Source of the DNA: Biomphalaria glabrata | Lineage: Eukaryota; Mollusca; Gastropoda; Planorbidae | Length of the DNA stretch: 64,000 nt | Assembly: GCF_947242115.1 (NCBI RefSeq) | Contig: NC_074725.1 | Coordinates: 29,878,584 to 29,942,583 of the forward strand | Direction: 5' to 3' | Shown: positions 48,722 to 59,871 of the stretch, in pieces | How the letters are laid out: each line of letters begins with the position of its first letter | How positions within the stretch are numbered: the first letter of the stretch is position 1 | The notes under the pieces: model-generated | What the model saw: only the letters and a program-made list of their open reading frames with translations | Told to the model about the DNA's origin: nothing | Databases searched by the model: none | Position numbers and translations under genes: made by a program

Positions 48722-49840
48722 TGACAAGGCAGGGAGACCTAGGTCTCCCGTAGTGCCCTGGTAAGGAACTCTGCTGTTTGGCGTAGTGCCTCGTAGCTTC
48801 CATACAAACTTAGTGAACCACTAGATACGTCCTCCCGCAGCTCGCGGAGCTGCGGACACTCTTGCAAGACGTGCGCCACCGTCTCTTCTGATTCCCCGCA
48901 GTGTCGGCAACGGGCATCAAAATTTGGCCGGAACCGGGCGAAGTACGCACCTATGGGGCAGTGTCCCGTACGCCACTGCGCTATTGTTGTTTGTTCCGAC
49001 CTTTTTAGCCTCCACCACGGGTCCTCTCGATTTGGGCGGCGCATGTGCTGCCAGACTCCCCTGGCAGTGTTGGAGTCATCTCAGGATTTCAACCACTTTT
49101 CATGTACCCACTCTCGTATTACTGTCGTAGCCTGTTGGAACGTACTTGGCGATTCGAAAGCGGGCACGGCCAGCGCTCCTTCTCGTGCTAGAGCATCAGC
49201 GAGGGCACCCACTGCATAACGATGACAAGAAGCAAGCGGATGTTATTTGCGGCGCCTAATGCCTCTTCCACCAATTTGGACTTTCCCCCTAAGCCAGCCA
49301 TGGCTTGGAGGCAGGACTGGGAATCGGTAACCATTACAACGGTAGTCGCAACGGTTATCTTTTCGCGCAGTTTTTGGAGCACGTGTTTTAGGGTATTTGT
49401 TATCGCCGTTAATTCTGCGTCGAAGCTACATGCGGCGAGACAGCATGTGCCTGATAGCTTTTCTGGGTCGAGGTCTGGGTAACAGATATAGGCCCCATAC
49501 CCAGCTCTTACTGGGTCCTTCATGACCGACCCGTCTGTGTAACAGTAAATGGCATCGGCCGGGTAGGTCTTTAGTGTGTCCAATGCCATTTTCCTTAGTA
49601 GGTCCGGGTGTGTGTGTCTTTTTGTGGCCCCCTCCAACCCATGTATAGTAAAATGTATGGGAGGGATGGGCTGTCTCCTCCAGGGCGGGCACGTGCTTAT
49701 CCGTCTAATTGGGACCCGGTCAGTGGAGAGGCCAGCTTGTGCACTCAAATTTGTAGCGCAGTGCATAAATGATGTCCGTTTTATCCTGAGTTTGGGTCGG
49801 GAGCCCTGGTTCGCCCCTTTTGTAGCGTTCCAGGGCAGTC
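48722..49840 (-). mobile_element. LINE 3' part with RNase H domain, nested in the hAT
   Basis: The minus strand reads TALERYKRGEPGLPTQTQ, then YCYTDGSVMKDPVRAGYGAY, DAELTAITNTL and VMVTDSQSCLQAMAG. These are the RNase H blocks with the catalytic D, E, D pattern. RTGHCPIGAYFARFRPNFDA and CRHCGESEETVAHVLQECPQ (a CCHC-type finger) follow. It is therefore an RNase H-bearing LINE (I/Jockey-like group), 5'-truncated, with at least two frameshifts. Confidence 0.9.
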
Positions 49841-50475
49841 AATGATGTTTCAGTTTGTAAGGCCTTATTGACTCTGAAAAGAGAACTTCGTTACAAATGA
49901 GGCGTTCAGTTTTTTTTCAATGCCTGCTTTAAGTAGTGAAAAAAAACAATAGAATAAGAAATCGTCAATATATTTTCTTTTCTAAACGTCCTTTTGTTCG
50001 AGGTCCATGTTCACGGTTTGTTCCATAATGAAAATATTTCCTTCAACAACATGATGGCATATTGCTAATTATAAACGGAAGTGCTTCTCGTAAATGTTCA
50101 CCCTATTAATTATTGAAAAAAAATATTACGCAATGTTTATGCTGCGACATTACAATGTTTAAAATGATTTAGATTAAGTTGTTTCTCAACATCTATCCTT
50201 GAATTACAATTATAGTGTTTTTTTTTTAAAGTAAATAACTTTTTTTAAAAAAATGTGTACAATGTCGCTTTTTTCTAGAAGAAAAATGTATTTTTCTGAT
50301 GGTCTTAGGCGATCCCTGGTAAATCGCCAATAGACCCCCAAGGGGGTCGCGATCCACAGGTTGAGAACCCCTGTGCTAGAGGCTGGCGTGGATAGTACAG
50401 AAGCACTACTTAACTTTCCACAGCTGTGCTGTGTTAGACACTTATCCCGCATGGGGGACAACCGCATGAAAAAAA

Positions 50476-51421
50476 GCGGTCTAGGTCAGTACCTTCATGC
50501 TTAAATATTGTCTTTTTTTATTATTAAATGTGACTCTTAGTAGTGATGACTCCGTTTGACCGTAGTCATGGATGACCCCTCAATGTTTTCATTTTGCGAG
50601 AATGACCAGTGTGTAGTGTAACGGATGCATGTGTATGTCAGATGTAGCTGAAGTATTTCTAAAGATGAGTATTAATTCTAGATGCATGCGTACCTTGTTG
50701 AGTGTATTATGGTTTCAAGTTTGGTACATAACATCCGCCACAACAATAACAGGTATCACAGACTCAATGATCAAGTTGACTCAAGGTGAACTTCAAACAA
50801 ACGTTTATTACAGAATGGGCCACAGTCTAGCCTGTCACTATAAAACGATGTTATCCCCTCAAGAGTCTAGCAGTAACTGATTTTTCTACAAGTCAATCTT
50901 AACCTCTAACCCCAAAGTCTATGTCGTCATTCTAAACTATCCGTTCACTGTCAGTACATTAAAGTGCGCCACCCAACTAAGTAAACTAGCTATCTAACAG
51001 TAGTTAGGAGTGCAGGTCAAGCAGCCCTGGACTGTAACGCGTGGCCATTAGTGTTGGCTGATATTGTATGTTGGGTTTAAATCCACATTTAGTAGTCAAG
51101 TTAAATGTCTTTTTTTTTTTGGGGGGGGGGAGGGGGAAAGCATGTATATATTTTAGAAGCTATAGCCAATGGACCTCATTCATCAATCGTAAACAAACAA
51201 CATGGAGCCATGTGACTCTCTATCACTTCTATACAAATTTCGATCTAATTTTAATCAACAAGGGTCATCACGTGACCGTTTTTTTTTAAATCAATATTAT
51301 CACGTGACCGTTCGTTTTGGTGAATGAGGTCCATTAATTAAAATTAGACTATATAGTATTTATATTATATAATATCTTTAGGGCCAGTGCGATATTACTT
51401 GACAACTATTGTACCTGTACC
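50476..51421. other. Spacer, nothing firmly recognised
   Basis: A + strand open frame at 50629-50877 (83 codons) has no recognisable motif and no splice context. A G-run lies at 51120-51136. Confidence 0.4.
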
Positions 51422-51540
51422 CAGGGCCGCCGCTGCCTATTGTTCAATGTGTGCATTGAACGCAGGCGGCCGAATGTAAGGGGCGGCCAAATCATTATTT
51501 CAAGATTTTTGTTTTTATCTTGCGGCCCTGCTGTACCAAT
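51422..51540. mobile_element. MITE, 119 bp
   Basis: Inverted ends CAGGGCCGCCG and TTGCGGCCCTG, with CTGTACC on both sides (51415-51421, 51541-51547). hAT-like given the CAG ends. Confidence 0.8.
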
Positions 51541-51697
51541 GAAAAGAAATACATCAAGTATTTGGATGGGGGAAAGAGTCTGGATCTAGTGCCTTTGTCA
51601 GGAGATTGCTATTGATGATGTGGTACCTTACTATTGGTTGTAGATGGTCGTTGACTTGAAGCACCAAACTACTCGTAGACAACTAAACCGCTGTCGG

Positions 51698-51902
51698 CAG
51701 GGGCGGACTGGTTGTTAAAATCTATTTCTATACAATCCGGCCCACAAATTGTTAGCCATATGATTGCTTTAGATAAATGTTAAACTTTAAATTGTAAAAG
51801 ATCTCTTAAAATAATTTACTGGCATTCATGCGACCCTTTCGGTGGCCCTACCTGCCCAATTGGGTACCGGCCCACCGGGCATATATAGCCAGTCCGCCCC
51901 TG
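51698..51902. mobile_element. hAT MITE, 205 bp
   Basis: Perfect 14-bp inverted ends CAGGGGCGGACTGG and CCAGTCCGCCCCTG, and a perfect 8-bp duplication GCTGTCGG (51690-51697, 51903-51910). A recent insertion by its clean ends. Confidence 0.95.
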
Positions 51903-52425
51903 GCTGTCGGCGTATTATATCTTAACTTTAAAAAATTGAAATAACTTTTATGTTTTATATGGCAACAGAACTGAATATGTCTTTTATTGCAATAGAGACA
52001 CATTTTAGTTTGAGATGAAATAAAGGTGGTAGACTTTAGTAATAATATAAAATGGTATTCGGAACAAATCTCACTACAAAAACACGTCTTTTCACTCTGG
52101 CAATCTGAAGTCGTCTGTCCTACACAACACAGCTGACGACGATACCGCTTATCTTGCATTGTTCACACTTCATAGCTAGCCTCGTCCCACCGCCACTGTA
52201 AAAACACACATTTCATAACACTATGCATAGACACTCCTTTGCACATCACCAATAAGAAGTGAGGGAGGATGTCTGATTGAAGTCATTGAGTAGAAGTATA
52301 CTACTTTATATATTGCCACCTTCGACCTCCATTTCAACTAATGCATTACTTTCATTTTATGATTTATTTTCATGTAAATAAACAGCTTAATGTTGGGCCT
52401 ATAAAAACATCCCTAGGTGTCATTT

Positions 52426-53217
52426 CATGGGCGTAGCCATGATTTTTTTTTAGGACTACACTCATAGAATTTTGAGTGTATAATTTGCTTTGTTTTTAAT
52501 ATTAAAAAGGTTTTGTTTTTTCTTCAAACCCGCTGAAGGGGGGTTTAAACTCAAAACTGAGTCAAAACCCATTTAGCTGCGCTCATAACATTTTCATTGC
52601 GTAATTTTTTTATTTTTTTTTACATTGAAGATTTTTTTTAGCTTCAAACACTACTGAAGAGGGGGGAGGGGTTAAACTCGAAACCCCTTTGGCTACGCTC
52701 ATAGATTTTTGAGTGTGTAATTTGATTTTTTTTATATTGAAGAGGGGTTTATTGTAAATTTTGGCCAATGTTTTAAAATCAAAATCTTCCTTAACTGTGC
52801 TCTTGGAAATTGTCGTTTCCATTTTTTTTTGTGCTTTTATTTTATAGAAGAGTTGGATATAACTGCAAAAACCCCTGGTAGGTGGTTTTAAACTCAAAAA
52901 CCCTGGTAGGGAGTTTTAAACTCAAAAACCCCTGGAAGGGGTTTTAAACTCAAAAACCCCTGGAAGGGGTTTTAAACTCAAAAACCCCCTGTAGGAATTT
53001 TAAACTCAAACCCCCTGGTAGGGGGTTTTAAACTCAAACCCCCTTAGCTGTGCTGTGGCAAGTGATGGTTTAGTATTAAAATCTCACCTAAAATAAACAA
53101 AATCAACGCAAAAAATCAGTCACTAAATTCCAATCCCCGCCCCCCCCCCTTTGTGGAGGGATTTCATTTCGGGGGGGGGGGGGTGAACACCACCCCCACC
53201 ACTTGGCTACGCCCATG
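52426..53217. mobile_element. hAT-like element with CATGGGCGTAGCC ends
   Basis: Ends CATGGGCGTAGCCATG and CTTGGCTACGCCCATG, related to the CAGTGGCGTAGC family. The target duplication is not clear. The interior (52870-53045) has about seven units of AAACCCCTGG(A/T)AGGGGTTTT then AAACTCA. G and C runs near the right end. Confidence 0.7.
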
Positions 53218-53364
53218 CATTTATTGTATTAGTTTGTTTTTAAATGTCTCACAATCTATTGGCATTATAATGCAGTAATTTTTACTTCCATTGGTTTGAA
53301 TAGATCACACATTCTTTAACCTTTGAACTCGATGGCAACGCATTATTATTTTTTAAAGAGAATA

Positions 53365-53660
53365 TAGTCTGTACAATCTTATCTTATATGATACAGACGT
53401 TACTTTAAAAAAGATGATGATTACGTCCTATGCGTCATGCATTTAGTCATGCATGTTAACCAATTACTTAAATTCTGCCAAGTTACTGATTTTCCTGGCT
53501 GGCTCAGGCAACCCATTCCATGCTCTAATAGCACTAGGGAAGAAGGAGTATTTGTACAAATTTGTCCTAGCATATGGAACGAGGAATGTGCCTTTATCTT
53601 TGCGTCTTTCTGAGTATTTCATTAGATTTTGTTTTTGTATGTAAAGATTAAGTTAATTTC
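53365..53660 (-). mobile_element. LINE 3' end (YKYSFFP type), best copy
   Basis: The minus strand reads FVPYARTNLYKYSFFPSAIR then AWNGLPEPARKISNLAEFK and stop, the C-terminus of a non-LTR ORF2. The tail is GACGTAATCATCATC, GTAACGTCTGTATC and ATAAGATAAG. 5'-truncated. Confidence 0.85.
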
Positions 53661-54047
53661 AGTATAGCTCATGCGAAAAAGAAATGCGTTTTTAATTAGT
53701 CTTTTCGAGTCACACTTCTAGATCAATGTCTCTTTACTTAAAATATGTGTCTTTAGGCCTAATAGTCACCGTGCAGCATGATAATCATACAGACAAGGAT
53801 GGCAGTATTAGGCAAATTAAAAACAAGAACTGAAAAGATAGACAAATATTGACCGCGGTTAGAGTTGAAAAGAATGTAGCATCAAATTATAACAAATCGA
53901 TGTTTGTTTCGTTTTTTTTCAATAGCATAACCTTCTTTTTAAGTATCCGAATCAAAAACAAAAATTGGAGAGGAACTATTAATACAACTAGTGGCAAAAT
54001 AAGATACACGATATCTCGATTCATATTTGTTGTTATAGAAAGCTTGT

Positions 54048-54105
54048 CGAGTCCGAGTAATTATCTTCTTTTTTGAAGTAACGTCTGTATTTTATAAGAT
54101 AAGAT
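54048..54105 (+). mobile_element. Tail fragment of the YKYSFFP-type LINE
   Basis: GTAATTATCTTCTTTTTTGA then AGTAACGTCTGTATTTTATA and AGATAAGATA, only the last 55 bp, 135 bp before receptor copy 3. Confidence 0.6.
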
Positions 54106-54239
54106 ATCCAGGAGGAGTGCAGCACTTGTTATTATAAATCTAGCCTAGAAATTTATCATTTGAGATTTTTGAAAATGTCTACTAATTAAAAAAAAAATTA
54201 TATTTAGCTTTTAAAAACAAAACTATAAAATTGATAAAG

Positions 54240-55268
54240 ATGTCTGCTGTGAATAAGATTATATCCGACGAAACGCTCGGGATGAATTCAGTAATCGATC
54301 CGCTTGTTGTTACGATTATTCTTGTATTCGTTAGCAGTGTTTGCACATCTGTGATGTGCGTATTCGGCATCGTGGCCAATGTGATCAACATCCAACTGTT
54401 TTGGAAGCAAGGTTTCCGAGATGGTGTGAATGTCACGTTGACATCTTTGGCCGTCAGCGATTTGGGCGCTGTGATCTTTGAGCTCGTCTATTCCACAGTT
54501 ATAAACCCGCTTCTTCTGGAAAGGGATTGGGTGATTTCCAAAGCGATCATCGGAATTATAAGCGCTTTAACGCACGAGTACTTTTCGAGGGTCAGCAGTG
54601 TGGTCACATCTTTTGCCGCTTTGGAGAGATGCCTGTGCGTGACCTGTCCACTGAAGGTCAAGGCCATGATCACCACTAAAGTCGCCATCATGGTGAACGC
54701 TAGTATTTTTATTATTTACACCTTGTATTTTTTCCCACAGCTTTACGTTGTAGATTTTGATTGGGCTTTGATCTCGGAGCGTAACGTGACAGTCTATGTG
54801 GTCTACACGACTGCAAGAAGCGCCATATTTTTTCCAATGACGTACTACTTTACAGATATACTCTTCCCATACTGCACTTTCATAATACTTATCTCATCTT
54901 GCACTATCCTGTTTGTCAAGCTCAAATCAAAAGCCAAATGGAGAAATCTCGTCTCTACTTCCGGCCAAGGCTTGTCCCACGTGACCGTCAGAGAGCAGAA
55001 GTCTGGTGTTGTCTTTATGGCCGTATCGCTCATGTGTGTGGTGCTCTTACTGCCACAGTATCTACTATTTACCGCACTTACATTCATCAGGGCCCTGGCT
55101 TTTAATGGTTACCTCGTCGATGTCAGGAAGGTCGCTTACGCTTTCACGAGAGTATTCAAGACTGCCAACTCAAGTTTTACTATCTTCATCTACTATAACA
55201 TGAGCACAAAATACAGATCGGAATTTCACAAAATGTTTACGAAACAAACAAAAGCAGAACGTCTGTAA
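54240..55268 (+). CDS. Class A GPCR, gastropod chemosensory-receptor-like (copy 3)
   Basis: A 342-residue intronless receptor. I start it at the ATG at 54240 because this gives the same ATGTC-N-G start and the same residue numbering as the other copies; the frame is open only three codons further to a TTG. TM2 LAVSD (Asp74), ERC 129-131, sequon NVT at 182, TM6 LLLP, TM7 NSSFTIFIYY. No Cys between 41 and 130. Residues 121-150 differ from copy 2 at three positions, including Cys for Arg in the VTCPLKVK loop. Codon use is AT-richer than copy 1. Ligand unknown. Confidence 0.92.
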   Translation: MSAVNKIISDETLGMNSVIDPLVVTIILVFVSSVCTSVMCVFGIVANVINIQLFWKQGFRDGVNVTLTSLAVSDLGAVIFELVYSTVINPLLLERDWVISKAIIGIISALTHEYFSRVSSVVTSFAALERCLCVTCPLKVKAMITTKVAIMVNASIFIIYTLYFFPQLYVVDFDWALISERNVTVYVVYTTARSAIFFPMTYYFTDILFPYCTFIILISSCTILFVKLKSKAKWRNLVSTSGQGLSHVTVREQKSGVVFMAVSLMCVVLLLPQYLLFTALTFIRALAFNGYLVDVRKVAYAFTRVFKTANSSFTIFIYYNMSTKYRSEFHKMFTKQTKAERL

Positions 55269-55392
55269 ACCGAAGAATGTCTATTAATAGCGAAGTAACA
55301 GACATCATTCCTAATGGTCAAGGCCGTCAAGGTCTATAACAAGTTACCTGCTTTAGATTCTTGGCGAAAAAAATATGAAAACTTGCTTTAAC

Positions 55393-55600
55393 TCTTTCTC
55401 TCCGTAATTATTTTCTATGTTCCAATGGAATTATTCATTTTGCTCATTTGTAGGCCTATTTCACTATCCTGTTATGATTCAACTTCAATAGCTCTGTTGC
55501 TTGTTATCAAAAAATGTTATAATAGGTATAGGGTTAAAGAGGTCTGCATGCTCTTTATGCACAATGCAAATTTAAAAAATTAATTTAATGGGGTCGAAAA
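55393..55600 (+). mobile_element. AACTCTTTC-ended element, left part
   Basis: It begins TTTAACTCTTTCTCTCCG and shares AACTTCAATA, AAAAAATGTTATAATAGG and TTAATTTAATGGGGTCG with 12750-12946. The right end was not found. Confidence 0.55.
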
Positions 55601-55939
55601 AATGTTTATTTAATGTTTGGTATCTCCAAGTAAATATTACAAGAAAACTGATGGATGGCATCCTGTGTGTTTCGTTATAGAAGAGCTCAACACTGACCAT
55701 CGACGTAGCAGACGATTGGTCTCAGTTTCTCATACATCACTTATTTTGGGGGAGGGGGGGGGAGAACATGCATATATCGTGGTCTCAGTTAAGAATATGA
55801 CAGGATAGCTGGTGATATGTATTTATGAAATGGTCAAAACCTTCATTACTATTACTTTTTTTTTTCAATTTAAACTAAATATATATATTTCTCAAAAATA
55901 ATTTTACATATGTTCTCTGGTGTTACTTTTTACGAAGGT
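55601..55939. other. Spacer
   Basis: AT-rich with a G-run at 55749-55763. No exon or element recognised. Confidence 0.5.
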
Positions 55940-56205
55940 TATATCAACTTCTTTTGTCTCCCCCGAATATTTCGAACACATTATTTCTCCCACGCCCTGT
56001 TCTCTGACCACTTTAAAACTTTGCACACTTATTTGTAATTCGTAACAAAGCACGAATCAATAAAAAAAATAAATAAACCAAATTGAATAGTGGCAATTAA
56101 TTTTTTTTATATCGGAAAAGGGAAATAGTTATTACAGATTGTGATATGTGGAGTTATTCCCCTTAGATAAGCTTTGTTTTTTTTTATTTCTTTTATAAAG
56201 TAATT
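55940..56205 (+). mobile_element. GTCT-associated element lacking the microsatellite
   Basis: AAGGTTATATCAACTTC then TTTTGTCTCC where others have (CTGT)n, then TTATTTCTCCCACGCCCTGT, CAAAGCACGAATCAAT, AAGGGAAATAG and CCCCTTAGATAAGCTTTG. It gives the basal arrangement without expansion. Confidence 0.75.
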
Positions 56206-56344
56206 TGCTTGTTTGCCTAGTTATCTTTGTTATTCTGTATAAGCTTTCCACAGAAATCTACTATACCTTTCAGCAATTATTTATGTCTATCAATTAAGTT
56301 TTATTTGATGTGCGTTTTTGTTTCTTTGGGTTAAGGTTTGGCCA

Positions 56345-56555
56345 AAAATAATTGCCTTGGCTTCCGAGCCGAAAGGTCCTGAGTTCGAATCTCTGTGAAG
56401 ACTGATTTTTTTATGTCAGGATTTTAAGGACATCCCCTGAGTCCACCCAACTCTAATGGGTACCTGACTTGAGTTGGAGAAAGAAAAGGGGGTTGGTCAT
56501 TGTGCTGGCCACATGACACACTCACTAACCGTTAGCCAGAAAAACAGACGGCTTT
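56345..56555 (+). mobile_element. tRNA-derived SINE, family 1
   Basis: It starts inside the head (CTTGGCTTCCGAGCCGAAAG); B box GAGTTCGAATCTC. Body CTAATGGGTACCTGACTTGA and GGTTGGTCATTGTGCTGGCC. 5'-truncated. Confidence 0.82.
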
Positions 56556-56616
56556 TATGTTAATAATTAATATACAATCATGTCAAAAGCAAAAACGTAA
56601 TTGATCAAGAGTGACT

Positions 56617-56622
56617 TTTATT
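56617..56622 (-). promoter_or_regulatory. Candidate poly(A) signal, minus strand
   Basis: AATAAA on the minus strand just right of a SINE boundary. It could end the long 3' UTR of the gene whose last exon is at 61065-61165. Confidence 0.35.
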
Positions 56623-58439
56623 CGTCAACCTTTGAGAGAATTGAAATCATTTGCACATGAAATCACAATCAAAATAAATAAAAAATCATTTGTGCATTAA
56701 AAAAAGAAAATACTAGGGTTGAGATTTCAAAGATGGAAAGTCATTTGTATCTAATTCATCTTGCATTTTATAAATAAACTAAACTTGCAAGATTGTTAAA
56801 AAGGGAATGTTCAAACAAGCGCATCAAAAAATTTTCATCAAAATATTCACTTTGCCAAAAAACTTGGTGTGTGCATTTAATCAGCTGTAGACTTCTTTTC
56901 TTGTGTTACAAAAACACAAATTTCTCTGCTGGTAAAAGTGTGAAATGGGCACAAAAGTGAATTAGTGAATTCAAATCCACACAACTGAATTCACATTCAC
57001 TCAATTGGAGAATTCAGATCACTTTAGTGATTTCTAAAATTATCCCCCCAACCGGTTCTAATTTTGCTTTCCCATCAGGTCTCTACAATTAGTAATATCC
57101 AACATTTGTGGCAGTGGCAGTAAGAAAAAGTACCTAAATCAGACTACTTAATTTTAACATGCATACCATTCAAGTACAGGTGGTCTAGATATATATATAT
57201 CCTACTCCAAACGAGTAAAGGCCTATATTTAGTATAATATGAATTAGTGACTTTTACAAATTAGTTTTTCAAAAGATTAAACAAAAAGCAGCACAGACAA
57301 ACCTTTTACCAAAAACAAAATGATTAAATAAAACCAAATATCATTGATTAAGTATAATCCAAATGTAATGTTGCATCTTGAATATTCATTTTAGTTCAAA
57401 GACAAGAGAAGTTATCAGAAAGGGGAAATTTAAATGACACAAACATTTTCTTAATTATTTCAAACTGTAAGTCTTAAAATTGATTTTAAAAAAACTCATT
57501 AATACCACAGGAGGGGCTCGTTGGCTGGCTACAAGGAGAAAAAAAACTTAGTCAAAATCTTTAATGCCATGCGGCCATACCCAAACAATGGGTGAGGCTT
57601 CGAGAGTTAACCCTAAGAAAAAAATAAGGATCCGGTAACCCTTAGTCAGCTTAAAGTATACATTTTAAACCTGCATCACTTCTGACACCAAAGTGTATTG
57701 GGCCCCTGATGTATACAGCTAGTTGGCTAAAAAGCTATAATTGTGTTTAGCATCAAGAGTAAAGACCAGCTATCTTTTTGGGTGTGGTGTATCCTTGGGT
57801 GGACACAGGATTCAAATATTCTTTGCGGATTGGAAACTCAGAGCCATTGACTCATCAGTCACAAACCCTTGGCCCAAGTCAGACTCCTAAGTGGCTCACT
57901 GTGTAAAAACTACCAAACTTAGGATGACAGAAAAAAGTTGGGCCATAGATTTAGTCTGTAACAGCATATGGATCTAAAGTTGTTTTTTTTTTTTGTTATT
58001 GAAATGAATGTGGCACAACCATTTGGTCTGACCTAGAAAAATTTCACAGTAAGAAGAAAACCTAAACTCCTTCCAGAGTTCTTGCACTGTCTGTTAATTA
58101 TAATATAACTCAAGTCTTAAGAATCTGCAGTACTTTTGTTAAACATATATACACAGCGAAGAAGAAAACTGAAATCAACTCTAAGAGCAAAGCTTGTAGC
58201 TCATATCACAGTAGTTCATCTGGTTTGACAATGACAACAAAATGCATACATACAAAGTATAAAGTAAATTCTGTAATCCATAGGGAAGCATCATGGAGGC
58301 ATCACTGATGACTTTGTGTCATATCAGCATGCCTAGGGCAGTTGACGACTGATGACTTTGTGTCATATCAGCATGCCTAGGGCAGTAGATTCTTGGCAAT
58401 GCTCAGCCTTTTCCAAGCTTTAAGTAAGTAAAGATCTCC

Positions 58440-58672
58440 CCCCCCCCTTTTCAGACCATGTGGTCATGTTACTGCGGCCCCACTTTTTATGAGGGTGTCG
58501 TGTGGCCAACACAACAACCTACCGCCTTTACTTTTCCCCAACTAATGTCAGGTATCCATTAGAGCTGGGTGGACTTGAAGGCACCCTAAACGCTCACCAG
58601 GATTCGATACTGGGACCCTCTGGTTTGGAAGCCAAGTGCTTTACCAACCATCAATTGCTCCTCCTCTAAGCT
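58440..58672 (-). mobile_element. tRNA-derived SINE, family 1
   Basis: Reverse orientation: CTTTTCAGACCATGTGGTCA, TGTGGCCAACACAACAACC, CCAACTAATGTCAGG, then the B-box complement GGATTCGATACTGGG and GAAGCCAAGTGCTTTACC. Confidence 0.85.
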
Positions 58673-58812
58673 TTACTTTTGCTACAAATGTCAGGCACAA
58701 CAAATGTCTGATGCCTGGTAGAGCTGAGACTGAACTTAAGCATCTGTCTTCCCCAGGATTCGAACTCTAGATTCATTGGTTTGGATGCCATGCCATTTAC
58801 CACCCACTCTCT
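58673..58812 (-). mobile_element. Second, partial family-1 SINE
   Basis: AAATGTCAGGCACAACAAAT, GGTAGAGCTGAGAC and the B-box complement CCAGGATTCGAACTCTAG then GGATGCCATGCCATTTACCA. Tandem to the previous copy. Confidence 0.65.
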
Positions 58813-59435
58813 GAATGTTGCCATGAAAAGCTAGCAGCATACTTATGTACAATGTGAAGATACAGCATTTGTTCAGGACAGAAATAAATTAAATCTGGCA
58901 TTCTGATTATCTGAATTATGAACTGTTGACGGTAAATAATTCAAAGTCAACATAATCATCTTTAATAATAATTTTATCCTCTATTCCACCATCAGAGCAG
59001 TCTGCCCTGAAGTATTTGAATGTTATACTAAAAAAATTATTTTATTTTAATAGAATTCAACCATATATAAAAATAAGAAGAATTCAAAATTCAATAAATA
59101 TTAAGAAAACATGTATAGATGTTTTCAAAAGTGATCCCGCTTATGACTGGGCACTACTATTTTAAATACTGTAAGACTTGCCATATATTCCAGCAAAGAA
59201 TCTCAATTTTTAACAAGCAGGATTACACAATTTTTAATTGAAACTGGATATTAGTCATTAAAATTACCCAAATTATGTTTGCTAGTGTTTTTGAAGTAAA
59301 AGGCTGGCAATAAGAATCAGTTTGAGATTTTTTTACTAGATAATGAAATGAAATGTGGAGGATCTGTCACCACTTTGTATCCGTAGTAGCATTTCTATAG
59401 TTTAAGAACAACACTAAGACCAATTGACTTCATTA

Positions 59436-59517
59436 AGTCCTTCTCTCCTAACTGGCGATACCAGCGTTGATTCCCCCAGAATGTGGTAAATATTTACGGA
59501 GAGAAAGAGTTAAACTT
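59436..59517. mobile_element. MITE, about 80 bp (copy of 26245)
   Basis: TTCTCTCCTAACTGGCGATA then CCAGCGTTGATTC and TTTACGGAGAGAAAGAGTTAA. Near-identical to 26245-26326, so recently spread. Confidence 0.72.
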
Positions 59518-59829
59518 CTGAAGTGGATATTTGAAACATTTTTAAAACAACTGGAATGTAAGGTTTGACAATGATGACAAAAAGAAAATTATGACATCAA
59601 CAGATGACAACAAGATGTGTCATTCAGTTGACATTAACAATAAAAAAATTTGAATAAACATTCAACTATTTAAGAGGAACAATATTTTCACAAGCCAAAC
59701 GAACATTTTTTTTTTTGAAGACAAACAAAACACTTTCAAACATGTGACTTGAAATTTAAGGGTTATTATTGGACCTCCTAACAAATTTGGTTTATAAATG
59801 AGGGAGACCAATGGTAATGGCCTAGAAGA

Positions 59830-59830
<1 letters not shown>

Positions 59831-59870
<40 letters not shown>
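59831..59870. repeat. Poly(A) run
   Basis: About 40 consecutive A on the + strand; on the transcribed minus strand it would be a U tract. A shorter run lies at 60114-60134. Confidence 0.95.

Positions 59871-59871
<1 letters not shown>

Larger units (their letters stand above)
46106..50373 (-). mobile_element. SPIN-like hAT transposon, 4.3 kb with nested insertions
   Basis: Left end CAGCGGTTCTCAACC then TTTTTAGTACCGCGACCCC. Right end, read inward, CAGGGGTTCTCAACCTGTGG, ATCGCGACCCCCTTGGGGGT and AGGGATCGCCTAAGACCATC, closely matching the remembered termini of SPIN hAT elements. Flanks share TGCTAGA (46099-46105 and 50374-50380). A minus-strand stretch near 49900-50020 contains KRKYIDDFLFY, the start of a BED-finger-type hAT transposase. 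Two later insertions lie inside (47076-48481, 48722-49840). Confidence 0.85.

Noticed and set aside
54231-54239. Start of receptor copy 3 at TTG 54231
   Set aside because: The ATG at 54240 gives the same start context and exact residue register as the other two copies.
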